From positions 1,240,001 through 1,304,000 of the forward strand of contig NZ_JBHZRC010000001.1 of assembly GCF_043641075.1 (NCBI RefSeq): a stretch of DNA of 64,000 nt. Reading direction: 5' to 3'. Position numbers and translations under genes: made by a program. The notes under the pieces are model-generated. The model worked only from the letters and a program-made list of their open reading frames with translations, was not told the DNA's origin and did no database searches. The stretch is from Bacillus_BD oryzisoli_A. GTDB taxonomy: Bacteria > Bacillota > Bacilli > Bacillales > Cytobacillaceae. Positions 22,817 to 31,934 of the stretch are shown piece by piece. The number at the start of each line of letters is the position of its first letter. The stretch's first letter is position 1.

Positions 22817-25609
22817 TTACAGCCATTTATGAATGAAATGAACCGTATCATCGATGTTCATTTTCTTTGCTTTTACCTCTGGTAATGAATCAAGAAAAAC
22901 CTTTCCATACTGTGTTGACACAATCCGACGATCAAACAAAATCATGATGCCTTTGTCATTTTTTGTTCTTATGAGCCGACCAAAGCCTTGCTTAAACCGC
23001 AGCACAGCTTCCGGCAAGGAATAATCATAAAACGGATTCCCTCCATTTTTTTTGACATTGTCACATTTAGCCTCTGCCAATGGTTCATCTGGCGGAGAGA
23101 AAGGCAATCTGACCATAATGAGACATGAAAGATCCTCACCTGGAATATCTATTCCTTCCCAAAAACTGCTTGTTCCAAGTAGAATCGCTTTGTCAAAACG
23201 TTGAAAATTTTTCACAAGCCTTGTTCTGCTGCCACCAGTAATTCCTTGTGCTAGTATGGAATATTCCTGCAAAAAACCACTTTCCTTTATTAGCTCATAT
23301 GTTTTGCGGAGCATATCATATGAGGTAAATAAAATCAGCAAGCGTCCATTTGTTGCTTCTGCAATCGAAATAATATGGGCCGATATCGCAGAAACATACT
23401 CCTGTATTGGAACAGTATTTACCTCCGGCAGGTCGTTCGAAATGATAAGCTGTACCTGCTTCCCATAATCAAAGGGTGAGGGAATCTGCTCATAATGACA
23501 GGGCTCAGTATGTAAGCCAAGAGCATGTGCTGTATAGTTGAATGAACCCTTTACGGATAACGTGGCTGAGGTTATAATCACACTCTTTTTTGCTTGAAAT
23601 AAATTTTCTCTAAGCTGCCTTGAAACAGAAACAGGCTGCGAATACAGGGTGGTTCTGTTTTGCCAGGAACGAGTATCGACATCAATCCAAGAAACATCTT
23701 CAGATGTATTTTGATGGATGATTTTCCTTAAACACTGCCTTAGTTTTTCACTATCCTCCAGCCATGATGCTGTTTCATGCATAATTGATTTTTGCAGCAA
23801 GTCCTTGTCATTCCCTCTTTTCAACACTTCAAAACGAGCTGTTATCTCCTTCGCAAAATCCGTTAACAGAAATAAAAAATGCTCTGCCTTTGCTTGAAAG
23901 GCCTTTGCTTCCTTCGTCATATCAAAATGGAATGGACAATTGACTTTACCTTGGAGCCTATTTTTTACACTATTTTTTGCTATCATGGCAAGAATGGAAA
24001 ACATTTCATCCATAGCAAATAATAATTCTGACATGATTTCATTCAGTTTCTGTGTATGAAGCAAGCCAACGTAGCTTCCATCATTTGTTTGCAATATTTT
24101 TTCTATTTTATGGGCCAGCATTTTCTGCTCAGATAAGCCCATTTGCTGAAGAAAAAATCGAGTAGAGGCATAATCCAATTTGCTGCCAAAATATTTCCCT
24201 GAAACCTTTTCAAAATGATGTCCTTCATCAATAATAATATAATCTGACTGTGGAAGCAGCGGTTTATCTGCTGCAAGACTAGATAGCAGCATGCTGTGAT
24301 TGGTAATAATGATGTCAGCTTTTTGCGCTTTTTCACGCATATTCAAGTAAAAGTCTCTAGTTTCCATCGATTTATTTCGATTAAAGACACTTTCATCCTG
24401 TTTGATTCTATGCCAGAATAACCTTCCACCGCTTGATAGATTTAGCTCATCACGATCACCCGTTACGGTTTCCGTCAGCCAAACCAGAATTTGCATTTTC
24501 GTTAACGTAGTATCGTAATTATCTTCGTCTTCCAACATGAGTTTTGCAAACTTCTCAATGCTAATATAATGACTTTTCCCCTTCATTAATACAGTTTGAA
24601 AAGAAAAATCGACAGCCTTTGCTAATAGCGGTATATCCTTTTGCAGCAGCTGCTCCTGAAGCTGAGTCGTATACGTACTAATAATGACTGGCTCACGGCT
24701 TTCTACGGCAGTGAAAAGTGCAGGTAATAAATAGGCAAATGACTTGCCCACACCAGTACCAGCTTCAACCATTGCATGCCGTTCATGCTGAAAAGAATGA
24801 TAGACAATATCCATCATTTGATACTGTCCCTGTCTTGACTCGAAGGCTGGAAAAGCTTTTTTCAATAGGGCTTCTTTATCATAATCATGTAAGGGATACG
24901 TAACTGAATCTCTTTCCTGGACAACTCTTTCATGAGGGGATTTTTTAATACAAATGCCACGATACTCTTCAAGGTTGTTCGGAACGTTTTCAATCAGTTT
25001 TTCCCTATCCATTATTATTTCTTCCAATATATCAATTAAATCACTTTTTAAACCACCTGATAGATGATGAAGCTGCTTAATCGTTTGTAGCGGAAGATCT
25101 CGCAGGCGATCAAATAAGATAAGTAAAAGTTCACTCGTTACATATGCGTCACTATCGGCTTGATGTGGTCTATCGTGATGTAGACCTTCTTGTAATGCAA
25201 GGTCCGATAATTTATAGCTGTCACTTGATGGAAGGATAATTCTTGCCATTTCAACCGTATCAAGAACAGGACCATAAAATCCTTCATAGCCAGCCATAAT
25301 TAATTCTTCCTGTAAAAAGGATAAATCAAAAAGCACATTGTGAGCGACAAAAAATGCATCATTCAGCATTTCGATTACTTTTGGGGCAATCTCAGCAAAT
25401 TCAGGTGCATCCTTTACCATCTCATCTGATAGTCCAGTTAATTCTTCAATAAATATAGGTATAGGGTGTCCAGGATTAAGCAATGATGAAAACTGCTCTA
25501 CTATTGTATTGTTTTCAATCACAACTGCTGCAAACTGAATAATTCTATCTCCTTTTTTTACTGAATTCCCCGTTGTTTCCAGATCAATCACTACATATTT
25601 ATTACTCAT
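22817..25609 (-). CDS. dinG: DinG, 3'-5' exonuclease fused to XPD-like ATPase
   Basis: A 930-residue protein of the Gram-positive DinG type. Residues 1-170 form a DnaQ-like DEDD exonuclease (VVIDLETTG, ending with HQADSDAYVT). The rest is an XPD-like ATPase with Walker A EAGTGVGKS (282-290) and a DEGH box near 460. The iron-sulfur cysteines of E. coli DinG are missing from the expected region, as in Bacillus and Staphylococcus DinG, which work as exonucleases rather than helicases. The start lies next to a weak site. The gene stands alone. Confidence 0.93.
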   Translation of the reverse strand: MSNKYVVIDLETTGNSVKKGDRIIQFAAVVIENNTIVEQFSSLLNPGHPIPIFIEELTGLSDEMVKDAPEFAEIAPKVIEMLNDAFFVAHNVLFDLSFLQEELIMAGYEGFYGPVLDTVEMARIILPSSDSYKLSDLALQEGLHHDRPHQADSDAYVTSELLLILFDRLRDLPLQTIKQLHHLSGGLKSDLIDILEEIIMDREKLIENVPNNLEEYRGICIKKSPHERVVQERDSVTYPLHDYDKEALLKKAFPAFESRQGQYQMMDIVYHSFQHERHAMVEAGTGVGKSFAYLLPALFTAVESREPVIISTYTTQLQEQLLQKDIPLLAKAVDFSFQTVLMKGKSHYISIEKFAKLMLEDEDNYDTTLTKMQILVWLTETVTGDRDELNLSSGGRLFWHRIKQDESVFNRNKSMETRDFYLNMREKAQKADIIITNHSMLLSSLAADKPLLPQSDYIIIDEGHHFEKVSGKYFGSKLDYASTRFFLQQMGLSEQKMLAHKIEKILQTNDGSYVGLLHTQKLNEIMSELLFAMDEMFSILAMIAKNSVKNRLQGKVNCPFHFDMTKEAKAFQAKAEHFLFLLTDFAKEITARFEVLKRGNDKDLLQKSIMHETASWLEDSEKLRQCLRKIIHQNTSEDVSWIDVDTRSWQNRTTLYSQPVSVSRQLRENLFQAKKSVIITSATLSVKGSFNYTAHALGLHTEPCHYEQIPSPFDYGKQVQLIISNDLPEVNTVPIQEYVSAISAHIISIAEATNGRLLILFTSYDMLRKTYELIKESGFLQEYSILAQGITGGSRTRLVKNFQRFDKAILLGTSSFWEGIDIPGEDLSCLIMVRLPFSPPDEPLAEAKCDNVKKNGGNPFYDYSLPEAVLRFKQGFGRLIRTKNDKGIMILFDRRIVSTQYGKVFLDSLPEVKAKKMNIDDTVHFIHKWL

Positions 25610-25706
25610 TTAATTACACCTCAAACATTCCGTTTCCAGATCAAACTAGAATGTGGTCTACACTTTTTATATTGTTAAACCGTATCATATTTTATCAAAT
25701 ATGAAA

Positions 25707-25728
25707 AGCTGACTCATTAGAGTCAGCT
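25707..25728 (-). terminator. panBCD operon terminator
   Basis: A 9-bp stem AGCTGACTC/GAGTCAGCT with an ATTA loop, followed on the minus strand by TTTT. It lies directly after the panD stop. Confidence 0.8.
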
Positions 25729-25735
25729 CACAAAA

Positions 25736-26119
25736 TTACATAATAGTCATTTCCGGTTCAGCATGGATTAGTTCTTTAATCCGATTACCCTCACCCATGA
25801 TAGCCACTTTTGGAGTATGTGCAGCTACCTTGTCCTCATGTACTAGGGCATAAGAAATTATGATTACGGTATCTCCAGGCTGTACTAGACGCGCTGCAGC
25901 ACCATTTAAGCAAATTGTTCCCGTACCTCTTTGACCTGGAATAATGTATGTTTCAAAGCGTGCACCGTTATTGTTATTAACAATCTGCACCTTTTCATTT
26001 CCAACCATTCCAACCGCATCGATAATATCTGAATCGATTGTGATACTTCCAACGTAATTTAAATTTGCTTCTGTAACCGTTGCACGATGGATTTTACCAT
26101 TCATCATGGTGCGAAACAT
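25736..26119 (-). CDS. panD: aspartate 1-decarboxylase (pyruvoyl-dependent)
   Basis: A 127-residue proenzyme that makes beta-alanine from aspartate for pantothenate. Self-cleavage occurs between Gly24 and Ser25 (NYVGSITID), giving the pyruvoyl group. Lys9 and GARFETYIIPG and GTICLNGAAARL, the conserved core regions, are present. The ATG at 26119 has GGAGGAA upstream. It is the last gene of panBCD, 11 bases after panC. Confidence 0.96.
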   Translation of the reverse strand: MFRTMMNGKIHRATVTEANLNYVGSITIDSDIIDAVGMVGNEKVQIVNNNNGARFETYIIPGQRGTGTICLNGAAARLVQPGDTVIIISYALVHEDKVAAHTPKVAIMGEGNRIKELIHAEPEMTIM

Positions 26120-26130
26120 ACGGCTTCCTC

Positions 26131-26979
26131 CTATTCTTCTACTAAAATAACATTATCTATTAAACGTGCTTTTGTAAATTTAACGGCCAAAGCAATGATA
26201 TACCTGCCCTTAATTATTTCCATATTTTCTAGACCCGGATAGGTTAAAATACTAATATAATCAATTTCCCCGGACGTTTCCGTTTTGATTCTGTCTGTAA
26301 TTGCATTGACTATACTTTCCGGATTATCTTCACCGGCTTTAATTAGGTCAACAGCCATTAATAGACTGCTATATAGTGCAGGTGCTTCTGCACGTTCTTT
26401 TTCCGTTAAATAAACATTCCGTGAGCTTTTCGCCAGGCCATCATGTTCCCTGACCGTATCCACTGGAACAATTTGCAATGGAAAATTATAATCATTCACA
26501 AGCCCGTCAATAATAGCTAGCTGCTGTGCATCCTTTTTTCCAAAATAGGCCTTATCAGGCTGTACAAGATGAAACAGCTTTGTCACGACAGCTACAACCC
26601 CATCGAAATGTCCTGGACGAGATTCACCGCATAAGACATCCGTCCTTTTATTGACTGTCATTGTAACGGAAAGTTCATTTGGGTACATTTCAGTTACAGA
26701 AGGATAAAAAATAATATCTACGCCTTCTTCGCCTGCTACCTTTTGATCCTGTTCAAAATCTCTTGGGTATGTCTCTAGGTCTTCATTTGGTCCAAATTGT
26801 AATGGATTCACAAAAATACTTAGGACAACGATTTGATTCTCCTGCCGTGCTTTCTTTAATAGGGCACGGTGTCCTTCGTGGAGATAGCCCATTGTTGGTA
26901 CAAAACCAATTGTATTTTGCTGAGATTTTTCAGCCTGTATGGCTTCCTTTAGTTCAGAAATGGTTGTAATAACTCTCAT
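26131..26979 (-). CDS. panC: pantothenate synthetase
   Basis: A 282-residue enzyme that joins pantoate and beta-alanine with ATP. The HIGH-like motif is in FVPTMGYLHEGHRALL and the KMSKS-like motif in AKSSRNVYLT. GKKDAQQLAI is also typical. The ATG overlaps the panB stop by one base (TAATG), giving translational coupling. It is the middle gene of panBCD. Confidence 0.96.
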   Translation of the reverse strand: MRVITTISELKEAIQAEKSQQNTIGFVPTMGYLHEGHRALLKKARQENQIVVLSIFVNPLQFGPNEDLETYPRDFEQDQKVAGEEGVDIIFYPSVTEMYPNELSVTMTVNKRTDVLCGESRPGHFDGVVAVVTKLFHLVQPDKAYFGKKDAQQLAIIDGLVNDYNFPLQIVPVDTVREHDGLAKSSRNVYLTEKERAEAPALYSSLLMAVDLIKAGEDNPESIVNAITDRIKTETSGEIDYISILTYPGLENMEIIKGRYIIALAVKFTKARLIDNVILVEE

Positions 26980-27812
26980 TATTTACCACCATAAAGAGTT
27001 TGCAACTCTTCCTCAGCCATTGTGTAGCTATGCTTCTCACTAGGAAATTCCCTTGATTTTACTTCTTTGACATACTGTTTAAGCCCTTCTATAGCTACAC
27101 CGTCTATAGAGCAATACTGTTTCACAAATTTTGCCACACGTTCAACACCATAGCCAGCCACATCATGATAAACAAGAACTTGTCCATCGGTTCCGTCTCC
27201 TGCACCGATTCCAATTGTCGGAATGGAAAGCAGACTGCTTATTTTCGTTGCTAATTGTTTTGGCACACATTCCAATACAATCATAAAGGCGCCAGCTTCT
27301 TCACATTTCTTAGCGTCCTCTATCAGTTTTCTTGCTGCTTCTGCATCTTTCCCCTGTACTTTATAACCGCCTAAAACGCCAACAGATTGCGGAGTTAAAC
27401 CAAGATGAGAGCATACTGGAATACCAGCTTGTGTCAAGGCTTTAATATGTTCAAGCACACCATCAGCGCCTTCAAGCTTTACTGCATTTGCGCATGCTTC
27501 CTGCATCATTCTTGTGCTTGTCAATAGGGTGTCTCTCGTTGATAAATGATAGCTTGCAAATGGTAGATCAACGATTGTGAATGTATTCTTCGCACCTCTT
27601 TTTACTGCCTTCGTATGGTGGATCATATCCTCTACAGTAACAGGTATTGTTGAATCATATCCCAGTACAACCATTCCCAGAGAATCACCAACAAGAATGA
27701 CATCCGCCTCTGCTTGCTCTGCATGCTTTGCTGATGGAAAATCATAAGCAGTAATCATTGCAATAGCTTCACCGTTTTTCTTCATTTTCAAAAAGTCAGT
27801 TGTTTGCTTCAT
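26979..27812 (-). CDS. panB: 3-methyl-2-oxobutanoate hydroxymethyltransferase (ketopantoate)
   Basis: A 277-residue enzyme that adds a hydroxymethyl group from methylene-tetrahydrofolate to 2-oxoisovalerate, the first step to pantoate. ILVGDSLGMVVLGYDST holds a metal-binding Asp; VCSHLGLTPQSVGVLGGYK and LECVPKQLA are family hallmarks. The ATG at 27812 follows AGGAGG by seven bases; an upstream opening of the frame is less likely. The length equals that of B. subtilis PanB. A leader with a terminator lies directly upstream. Confidence 0.96.
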   Translation of the reverse strand: MKQTTDFLKMKKNGEAIAMITAYDFPSAKHAEQAEADVILVGDSLGMVVLGYDSTIPVTVEDMIHHTKAVKRGAKNTFTIVDLPFASYHLSTRDTLLTSTRMMQEACANAVKLEGADGVLEHIKALTQAGIPVCSHLGLTPQSVGVLGGYKVQGKDAEAARKLIEDAKKCEEAGAFMIVLECVPKQLATKISSLLSIPTIGIGAGDGTDGQVLVYHDVAGYGVERVAKFVKQYCSIDGVAIEGLKQYVKEVKSREFPSEKHSYTMAEEELQTLYGGK

Positions 27813-27861
27813 TCCATTTCCTCCTGTTAGGAAGAGGCATAACACGTTTGCAGATATATAA

Positions 27862-27891
27862 AAAATCCTTCTACGCAAGCAGAAGGATTTT
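27862..27891 (-). terminator. intrinsic terminator inside the panB leader
   Basis: An 11-bp stem AAAATCCTTCT/AGAAGGATTTT (27862-27872 with 27881-27891), followed on the minus strand by a T run. It lies only 50 bases before the panB start and downstream of a promoter-like sequence, so it may serve as an attenuator rather than only ending the birA operon. Confidence 0.75.
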
Positions 27892-27921
27892 AAATGTAAA
27901 TTACGTGTTTTATCCCTCTGT

Positions 27922-28020
27922 CCTGGTCCATTTTTTCGGATCTAGGCAGATATTATTATTGATTCATTTTTCTTGCATTGGTGCAGTTCACAACAATGAT
28001 ACCGCCCATAAGAAATTATA
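27922..28020 (-). promoter_or_regulatory. structured panBCD leader, probable Pan RNA motif, with its promoter
   Basis: On the minus strand TGTTATAAT gives an extended -10 box (TATAAT, 28015-28020). Downstream a long imperfect stem can form (27991-28006 with 27945-27961, one bulge and one mismatch). Next comes a hairpin CCTAGATCC...GGACCAGG (27946-27938 with 27929-27922) with an unpaired A in the 5' arm and a second A opposite C. The intrinsic terminator at 27862-27891 follows. The Pan RNA motif is known upstream of panB operons in Bacillus and is described as a stem with conserved bulged adenosines. The assignment is by context and shape, not by a consensus search. Confidence 0.55.
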
Positions 28021-28086
28021 ACAGATGTAATTTATTTTTGACTATAACAATATACAATTTTCGCAATAATTTGTCTATCTTTGTCA

Positions 28087-29064
28087 CTACATCTCTATAT
28101 CAGCAGAATATACCAAATGGACTTTACCCGTCTCATCCTCCATCATCAAAGCGCCGTCATCTGTTATTCCTAGCGCTTTACCGTATAAGTCACCTTGCAG
28201 CATCCTGGCCGTAATCATCTTCCCAATACTGACTGCATAGCTTTCCCATAATTGTTTTATAGGATAGAAGCCTTCTGTTAAATAAAGATCATAAAGATAT
28301 TCAAGCTTGGCTAATACCAATTTGATTAATTCAGCCCGGTTTATAACTTTACCTGTTTCAATTCTTAATGAGGTCGCAATCGTGCGGAGTTCTTCAGGAT
28401 ATCCCTCTAACTCCTGATTGACGTTCATTCCAATTCCAATAATTACGGAATTAATTCGATCACTTTCTGCCTGCAGCTCTGTTAAGATTCCAGTAATCTT
28501 TTTGCCATTGATGAGAATATCATTTGGCCATTTTATTTGCGGCTTTAAAGAAGCTATTTCCTCAATCGCCTGTACAACTGCCACAGCCGTTACCAAGGTT
28601 AATTGCGGCGCCTTTTGCGGTAAAAGGTTAGGACGGAGGATGACACTCATCCATACACCTGTGTATTTTGGAGAGAACCAGGTACGGGCCATTCTGCCCC
28701 GCCCACTAGTTTGTTCTTCTGCGATGACAACCGTGCCTTCAGGAACACCGTCAAGACTTAGCTGCAGGGCAATTTTCTGCGTGGAATCTACGCTTTCCTC
28801 ATAGTGTATATTTTGGCCGAGCCTTTTTGTCATCAGGCCAAGCCGAACCTCATTAGCTGTTATTTTTTCCGGCACCTTCACAATTCGGTATCCTTTACGT
28901 CTAACTGCTTCGAGCTCAAAGCCTTCCTTGCGGAGTTCTTCAATATGCTTCCAGACTGCCGTTCTGGAACAGCCGATTAACTCAGCTAAATACTGACCGG
29001 ACAAAAAATCCTCGTTGCTGTTGGTAAAAGCATCAAGCAGTCGTTTTCTTAACTCTGATTCCAC
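28087..29064 (-). CDS. birA: bifunctional biotin operon repressor / biotin-protein ligase
   Basis: A 325-residue protein with an N-terminal helix-turn-helix (YLAELIGCSRTAVWKHIEEL, about 24-43) that represses biotin genes and a catalytic domain that attaches biotin to carboxylases. SGRGRMARTWFSP is the biotinyl-AMP loop; WPNDILINGKKITGILTE has the catalytic lysine. The start is GTG at 29064, inside the end of cca (16-base overlap). The order bshA-cca-birA is as in B. subtilis. Confidence 0.95.
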   Translation of the reverse strand: MESELRKRLLDAFTNSNEDFLSGQYLAELIGCSRTAVWKHIEELRKEGFELEAVRRKGYRIVKVPEKITANEVRLGLMTKRLGQNIHYEESVDSTQKIALQLSLDGVPEGTVVIAEEQTSGRGRMARTWFSPKYTGVWMSVILRPNLLPQKAPQLTLVTAVAVVQAIEEIASLKPQIKWPNDILINGKKITGILTELQAESDRINSVIIGIGMNVNQELEGYPEELRTIATSLRIETGKVINRAELIKLVLAKLEYLYDLYLTEGFYPIKQLWESYAVSIGKMITARMLQGDLYGKALGITDDGALMMEDETGKVHLVYSADIEM

Positions 29065-30248
29065 TTAAACAGCCACTCCCTTATTGATTCTCTTCTATTA
29101 TCAACTTCACCAGTTAAAACAGCTTTCTCTACTTTTTCTAGTGTTTCTTTGACCCATGGTCCGCCTTTTTGACCGTTCCACTCAATTAAGTCATACCCGC
29201 TCACATCTAGTTCTTGACGATCCTTAATGACAAGATTTTCATGTCGCTCTCTAACATTATGTAAAGATTGTATTAATGGCTGATGGTTAAAAATATTAAA
29301 AAGCCTTTCAGCAGGCAAAGCATACTGGAGGCCAGCCATATATAAGCTTTCCGTATTCCACTGTGATTGCAGCCTGTACTGTAACCAGCTTGTTATTGAT
29401 TTAACCTGCTTTATTTTTTTTACCGGCAGCTTCCATTGCCTTAAAAACCTATCAGCAGCATCGACTTGAATTTCCATTAAACATAACAGAAAAGACCACA
29501 TTTCACTTAATGATAATTCCTCAATATCATACTGAAGCATTTGGACCAAGGCCTTTTCTTGATTTCTCATGCCTGGCAAAAATTGAAACAACCCGGAATC
29601 AAGTAAAAGCTGAAAAGCAGCCTTACGATTTTCACCTTGAAGTAATTTCTCAAACTCTACGGTTTTTCGTTCTATTGCAATATTTTCTAACAGATTGGCA
29701 TTTTCCTTTAATGCAAAAAAGGTTTTCTGTTCAATTGAAAAGGATAATTGGCTTACAAAACGGACAGCTCTCATCATCCTTAAGGCATCTTCATGAAAAC
29801 GCTCTGCTGCTGAACCGACCGTTTCAATGATCCTATCTTTAATCGCTGCCTGACCACAAAATGGATCAATGATTTGACCTTCCTTGTTCATGGCGATGCT
29901 ATTCATCGTAAAATCCCGGCGCTTTAAATCCTCTTCCAGGCTACGAATAAAGGTTACATCACTAGGTCTGCGAAAATCATTGTATTCTCCATCTGTACGA
30001 AAAGTTGTAAGCTCATACGATTCCTTTTCCCATAATACAACAACCGTTCCATGTTCAATACCGACGTCGATTGTCTTTTGAAAAATCCGCTTCACCTCTT
30101 GTGGTGTAGCTGAGGTTGCTATATCGACATCAGCAATTTCTTTACCCAGAATGTAATCACGAACACACCCGCCTACAAAATAGGCTTCAAAACCGGCTTC
30201 TTCAATTCTCTCAAAAAGAGGGATGGCTCTTTTAAAAATCGGCATCAT
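29049..30248 (-). CDS. cca: CCA-adding tRNA nucleotidyltransferase
   Basis: A 399-residue enzyme that adds the CCA end to tRNAs without a template. It is a class II enzyme: GGCVRDYILGKEIADVDIATSA has the GGxVRD box and the DxD catalytic pair; RRDFTMNSIAMN and EDALRMMRAVRF are further class II motifs. The start (ATG 30248, or the next ATG at 30245) overlaps the bshA stop (ATGA), and the end overlaps birA, so the three genes are translationally coupled. Confidence 0.95.
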   Translation of the reverse strand: MMPIFKRAIPLFERIEEAGFEAYFVGGCVRDYILGKEIADVDIATSATPQEVKRIFQKTIDVGIEHGTVVVLWEKESYELTTFRTDGEYNDFRRPSDVTFIRSLEEDLKRRDFTMNSIAMNKEGQIIDPFCGQAAIKDRIIETVGSAAERFHEDALRMMRAVRFVSQLSFSIEQKTFFALKENANLLENIAIERKTVEFEKLLQGENRKAAFQLLLDSGLFQFLPGMRNQEKALVQMLQYDIEELSLSEMWSFLLCLMEIQVDAADRFLRQWKLPVKKIKQVKSITSWLQYRLQSQWNTESLYMAGLQYALPAERLFNIFNHQPLIQSLHNVRERHENLVIKDRQELDVSGYDLIEWNGQKGGPWVKETLEKVEKAVLTGEVDNRRESIREWLFKWNQS

Positions 30249-31390
30249 CCCACTTCACCACTTTTCAATAATTGATAATAAATTTGTTCATATTGTTCAA
30301 CAATCGTTTCAGCTCGAAAATGTTCATTTACAATACGAATGGAATTCTGCGAAAACTGTCTATGCATTTCTTCGTTTTTTAGGAGTTGAACAGCCTTCTC
30401 AGCTACATGTTCGATATTACCTAACTCACATAAAAAACCATTTACCCCGTCTTGAATCACTTCGGGAATGCCGCCAATATTTGTCCCAATACAAGGCACC
30501 CCGCAGGCCATTGCTTCAAGAGCAACCAGCCCAAAGCTTTCTTTTTCTGATAGCAAAAGCATAAGATCACTAATGGAATAAAGTTCCTCGAGATTGTCCT
30601 GCTTTCCAAGAAATAAAACATGCTCCTGTATCTGTAATTTCTCGACAAGCTGGCTGACAATTGAAAATTCCGGCCCGTCTCCAACAAGTAACAGCTTGGC
30701 AGGTATCCGAGCAACTATTTTAGCAAAGGCCCTTACTACATCTGGAACTCGCTTGACGTTTCGAAAGTTTGAGACATGAATAACAACCTTCTCATGAACA
30801 TTTATTTCATATTCTTCCTTTAAATGACATGTCGGGATCTTATGATATACCCTTTCATCGATAAAATTATAGACTGGCTGGATTGCATTTTTGGGCTTTA
30901 CAAGATCATAGGTTTCTGAAATTAAAGAGTGAGACACGGCTGTTACCGCATCAGACTCTTCAATCCCAAATCGTATGGCATCTGTTAAAGATGCATCATA
31001 ACCAAGTACAGTAATATCTGTCCCATGTAAAGTTGTCACAATTTTTATGTCTCTCCCTGACATTTGTTTCGCTAAAATCGCACATACAGCATGAGGAATA
31101 GCATAATGGACATGAAGTAAATCTAGTTTTTCTCGTTTAATCACTTCTGCCATTTTACTTGCAAGTGCAATATCATAGGGCGGGTATTGGAAAACAGAAT
31201 ATTGATTTACCTCTACTTGATGATAATAAATATTATGATACATCTTCTTCAGTCTAAAAGGCAGGCTGGATGAAATAAAATGAATACTATGACCCTTTTC
31301 TGCCAGCATTTTACCCAGTTCTGTTGCTATAACACCTGAACCACCAACAGTTGGGTAACAGGTAATGCCAATTTTTAATTTCGTTTTCAT
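30245..31390 (-). CDS. bshA: N-acetyl-alpha-D-glucosaminyl L-malate synthase (bacillithiol synthesis)
   Basis: A 381-residue GT4 glycosyltransferase that joins GlcNAc from UDP-GlcNAc to L-malate, the first step to bacillithiol. GITCYPTVGGSGVIATELGK at the N-terminus and SEKESFGLVALEAMACGVP (UDP-sugar site, with E-x7-E) are typical. In B. subtilis the deacetylase gene bshB1 lies between mgsA and bshA; here the 105-base gap before mgsA contains no gene. The start is ATG 31390 with GAGGAG upstream. Confidence 0.94.
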   Translation of the reverse strand: MKTKLKIGITCYPTVGGSGVIATELGKMLAEKGHSIHFISSSLPFRLKKMYHNIYYHQVEVNQYSVFQYPPYDIALASKMAEVIKREKLDLLHVHYAIPHAVCAILAKQMSGRDIKIVTTLHGTDITVLGYDASLTDAIRFGIEESDAVTAVSHSLISETYDLVKPKNAIQPVYNFIDERVYHKIPTCHLKEEYEINVHEKVVIHVSNFRNVKRVPDVVRAFAKIVARIPAKLLLVGDGPEFSIVSQLVEKLQIQEHVLFLGKQDNLEELYSISDLMLLLSEKESFGLVALEAMACGVPCIGTNIGGIPEVIQDGVNGFLCELGNIEHVAEKAVQLLKNEEMHRQFSQNSIRIVNEHFRAETIVEQYEQIYYQLLKSGEVG

Positions 31391-31495
31391 ATACCTTTTC
31401 TCCTCATAAATCCTTCATACACTGTGCTTTTTGTAAAGCTACAATACATTATGTAAAACAATAAAAATAATAAATAAATTTTCCCTTTAAAGCAA

Positions 31496-31918
31496 TCATT
31501 CTGATTCGGTGATTGGTGCCTGACCTCTGACAATATTGCGCCAAGATAGATCATTTCTCTCCAAACCTCTGACTAATACCTCTCCTGTACCCATATTTGT
31601 TGCAAGCGGTACAGCATACACATCGCACAGCCGAATTAATGCCGTTACGTCCGGCTCATGAGGCTGCGCTGTTAACGGGTCACGAAAGAAAAAGACCATA
31701 TCCATTTTGTTGTTTGCAATCATAGCGCCAATTTCCTGGTCTCCGCCAAATGGTCCAGACTGAAAGCGATGGACTGAAAGTCCAGTTGCATCCATTATTT
31801 TTTGGCCCGTTGTACCGGTTGCAAATAATGTGTGCTCTTGTAAAATATATTGATAGGCTGTTGTAAAACGAATCATATCATCCTTTTTCTTATCATGGGC
31901 GATTAATGCGATATTCAT
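31496..31918 (-). CDS. mgsA: methylglyoxal synthase
   Basis: A 140-residue enzyme that turns dihydroxyacetone phosphate into methylglyoxal. Catalytic and phosphate-binding regions are visible: ALIAHDKKKDDM, ATGTTGQKI, SGPFGGDQEIGA and FFRDPLTAQPHEPD. The ATG at 31918 has GAGGAAAA nine bases upstream and matches the B. subtilis start; the frame can begin at a TTG further up, overlapping dapB. Methylglyoxal is detoxified through bacillithiol, whose gene bshA follows. Confidence 0.94.
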   Translation of the reverse strand: MNIALIAHDKKKDDMIRFTTAYQYILQEHTLFATGTTGQKIMDATGLSVHRFQSGPFGGDQEIGAMIANNKMDMVFFFRDPLTAQPHEPDVTALIRLCDVYAVPLATNMGTGEVLVRGLERNDLSWRNIVRGQAPITESE

Positions 31919-31934
31919 TATGTTTTTCCTCGCT

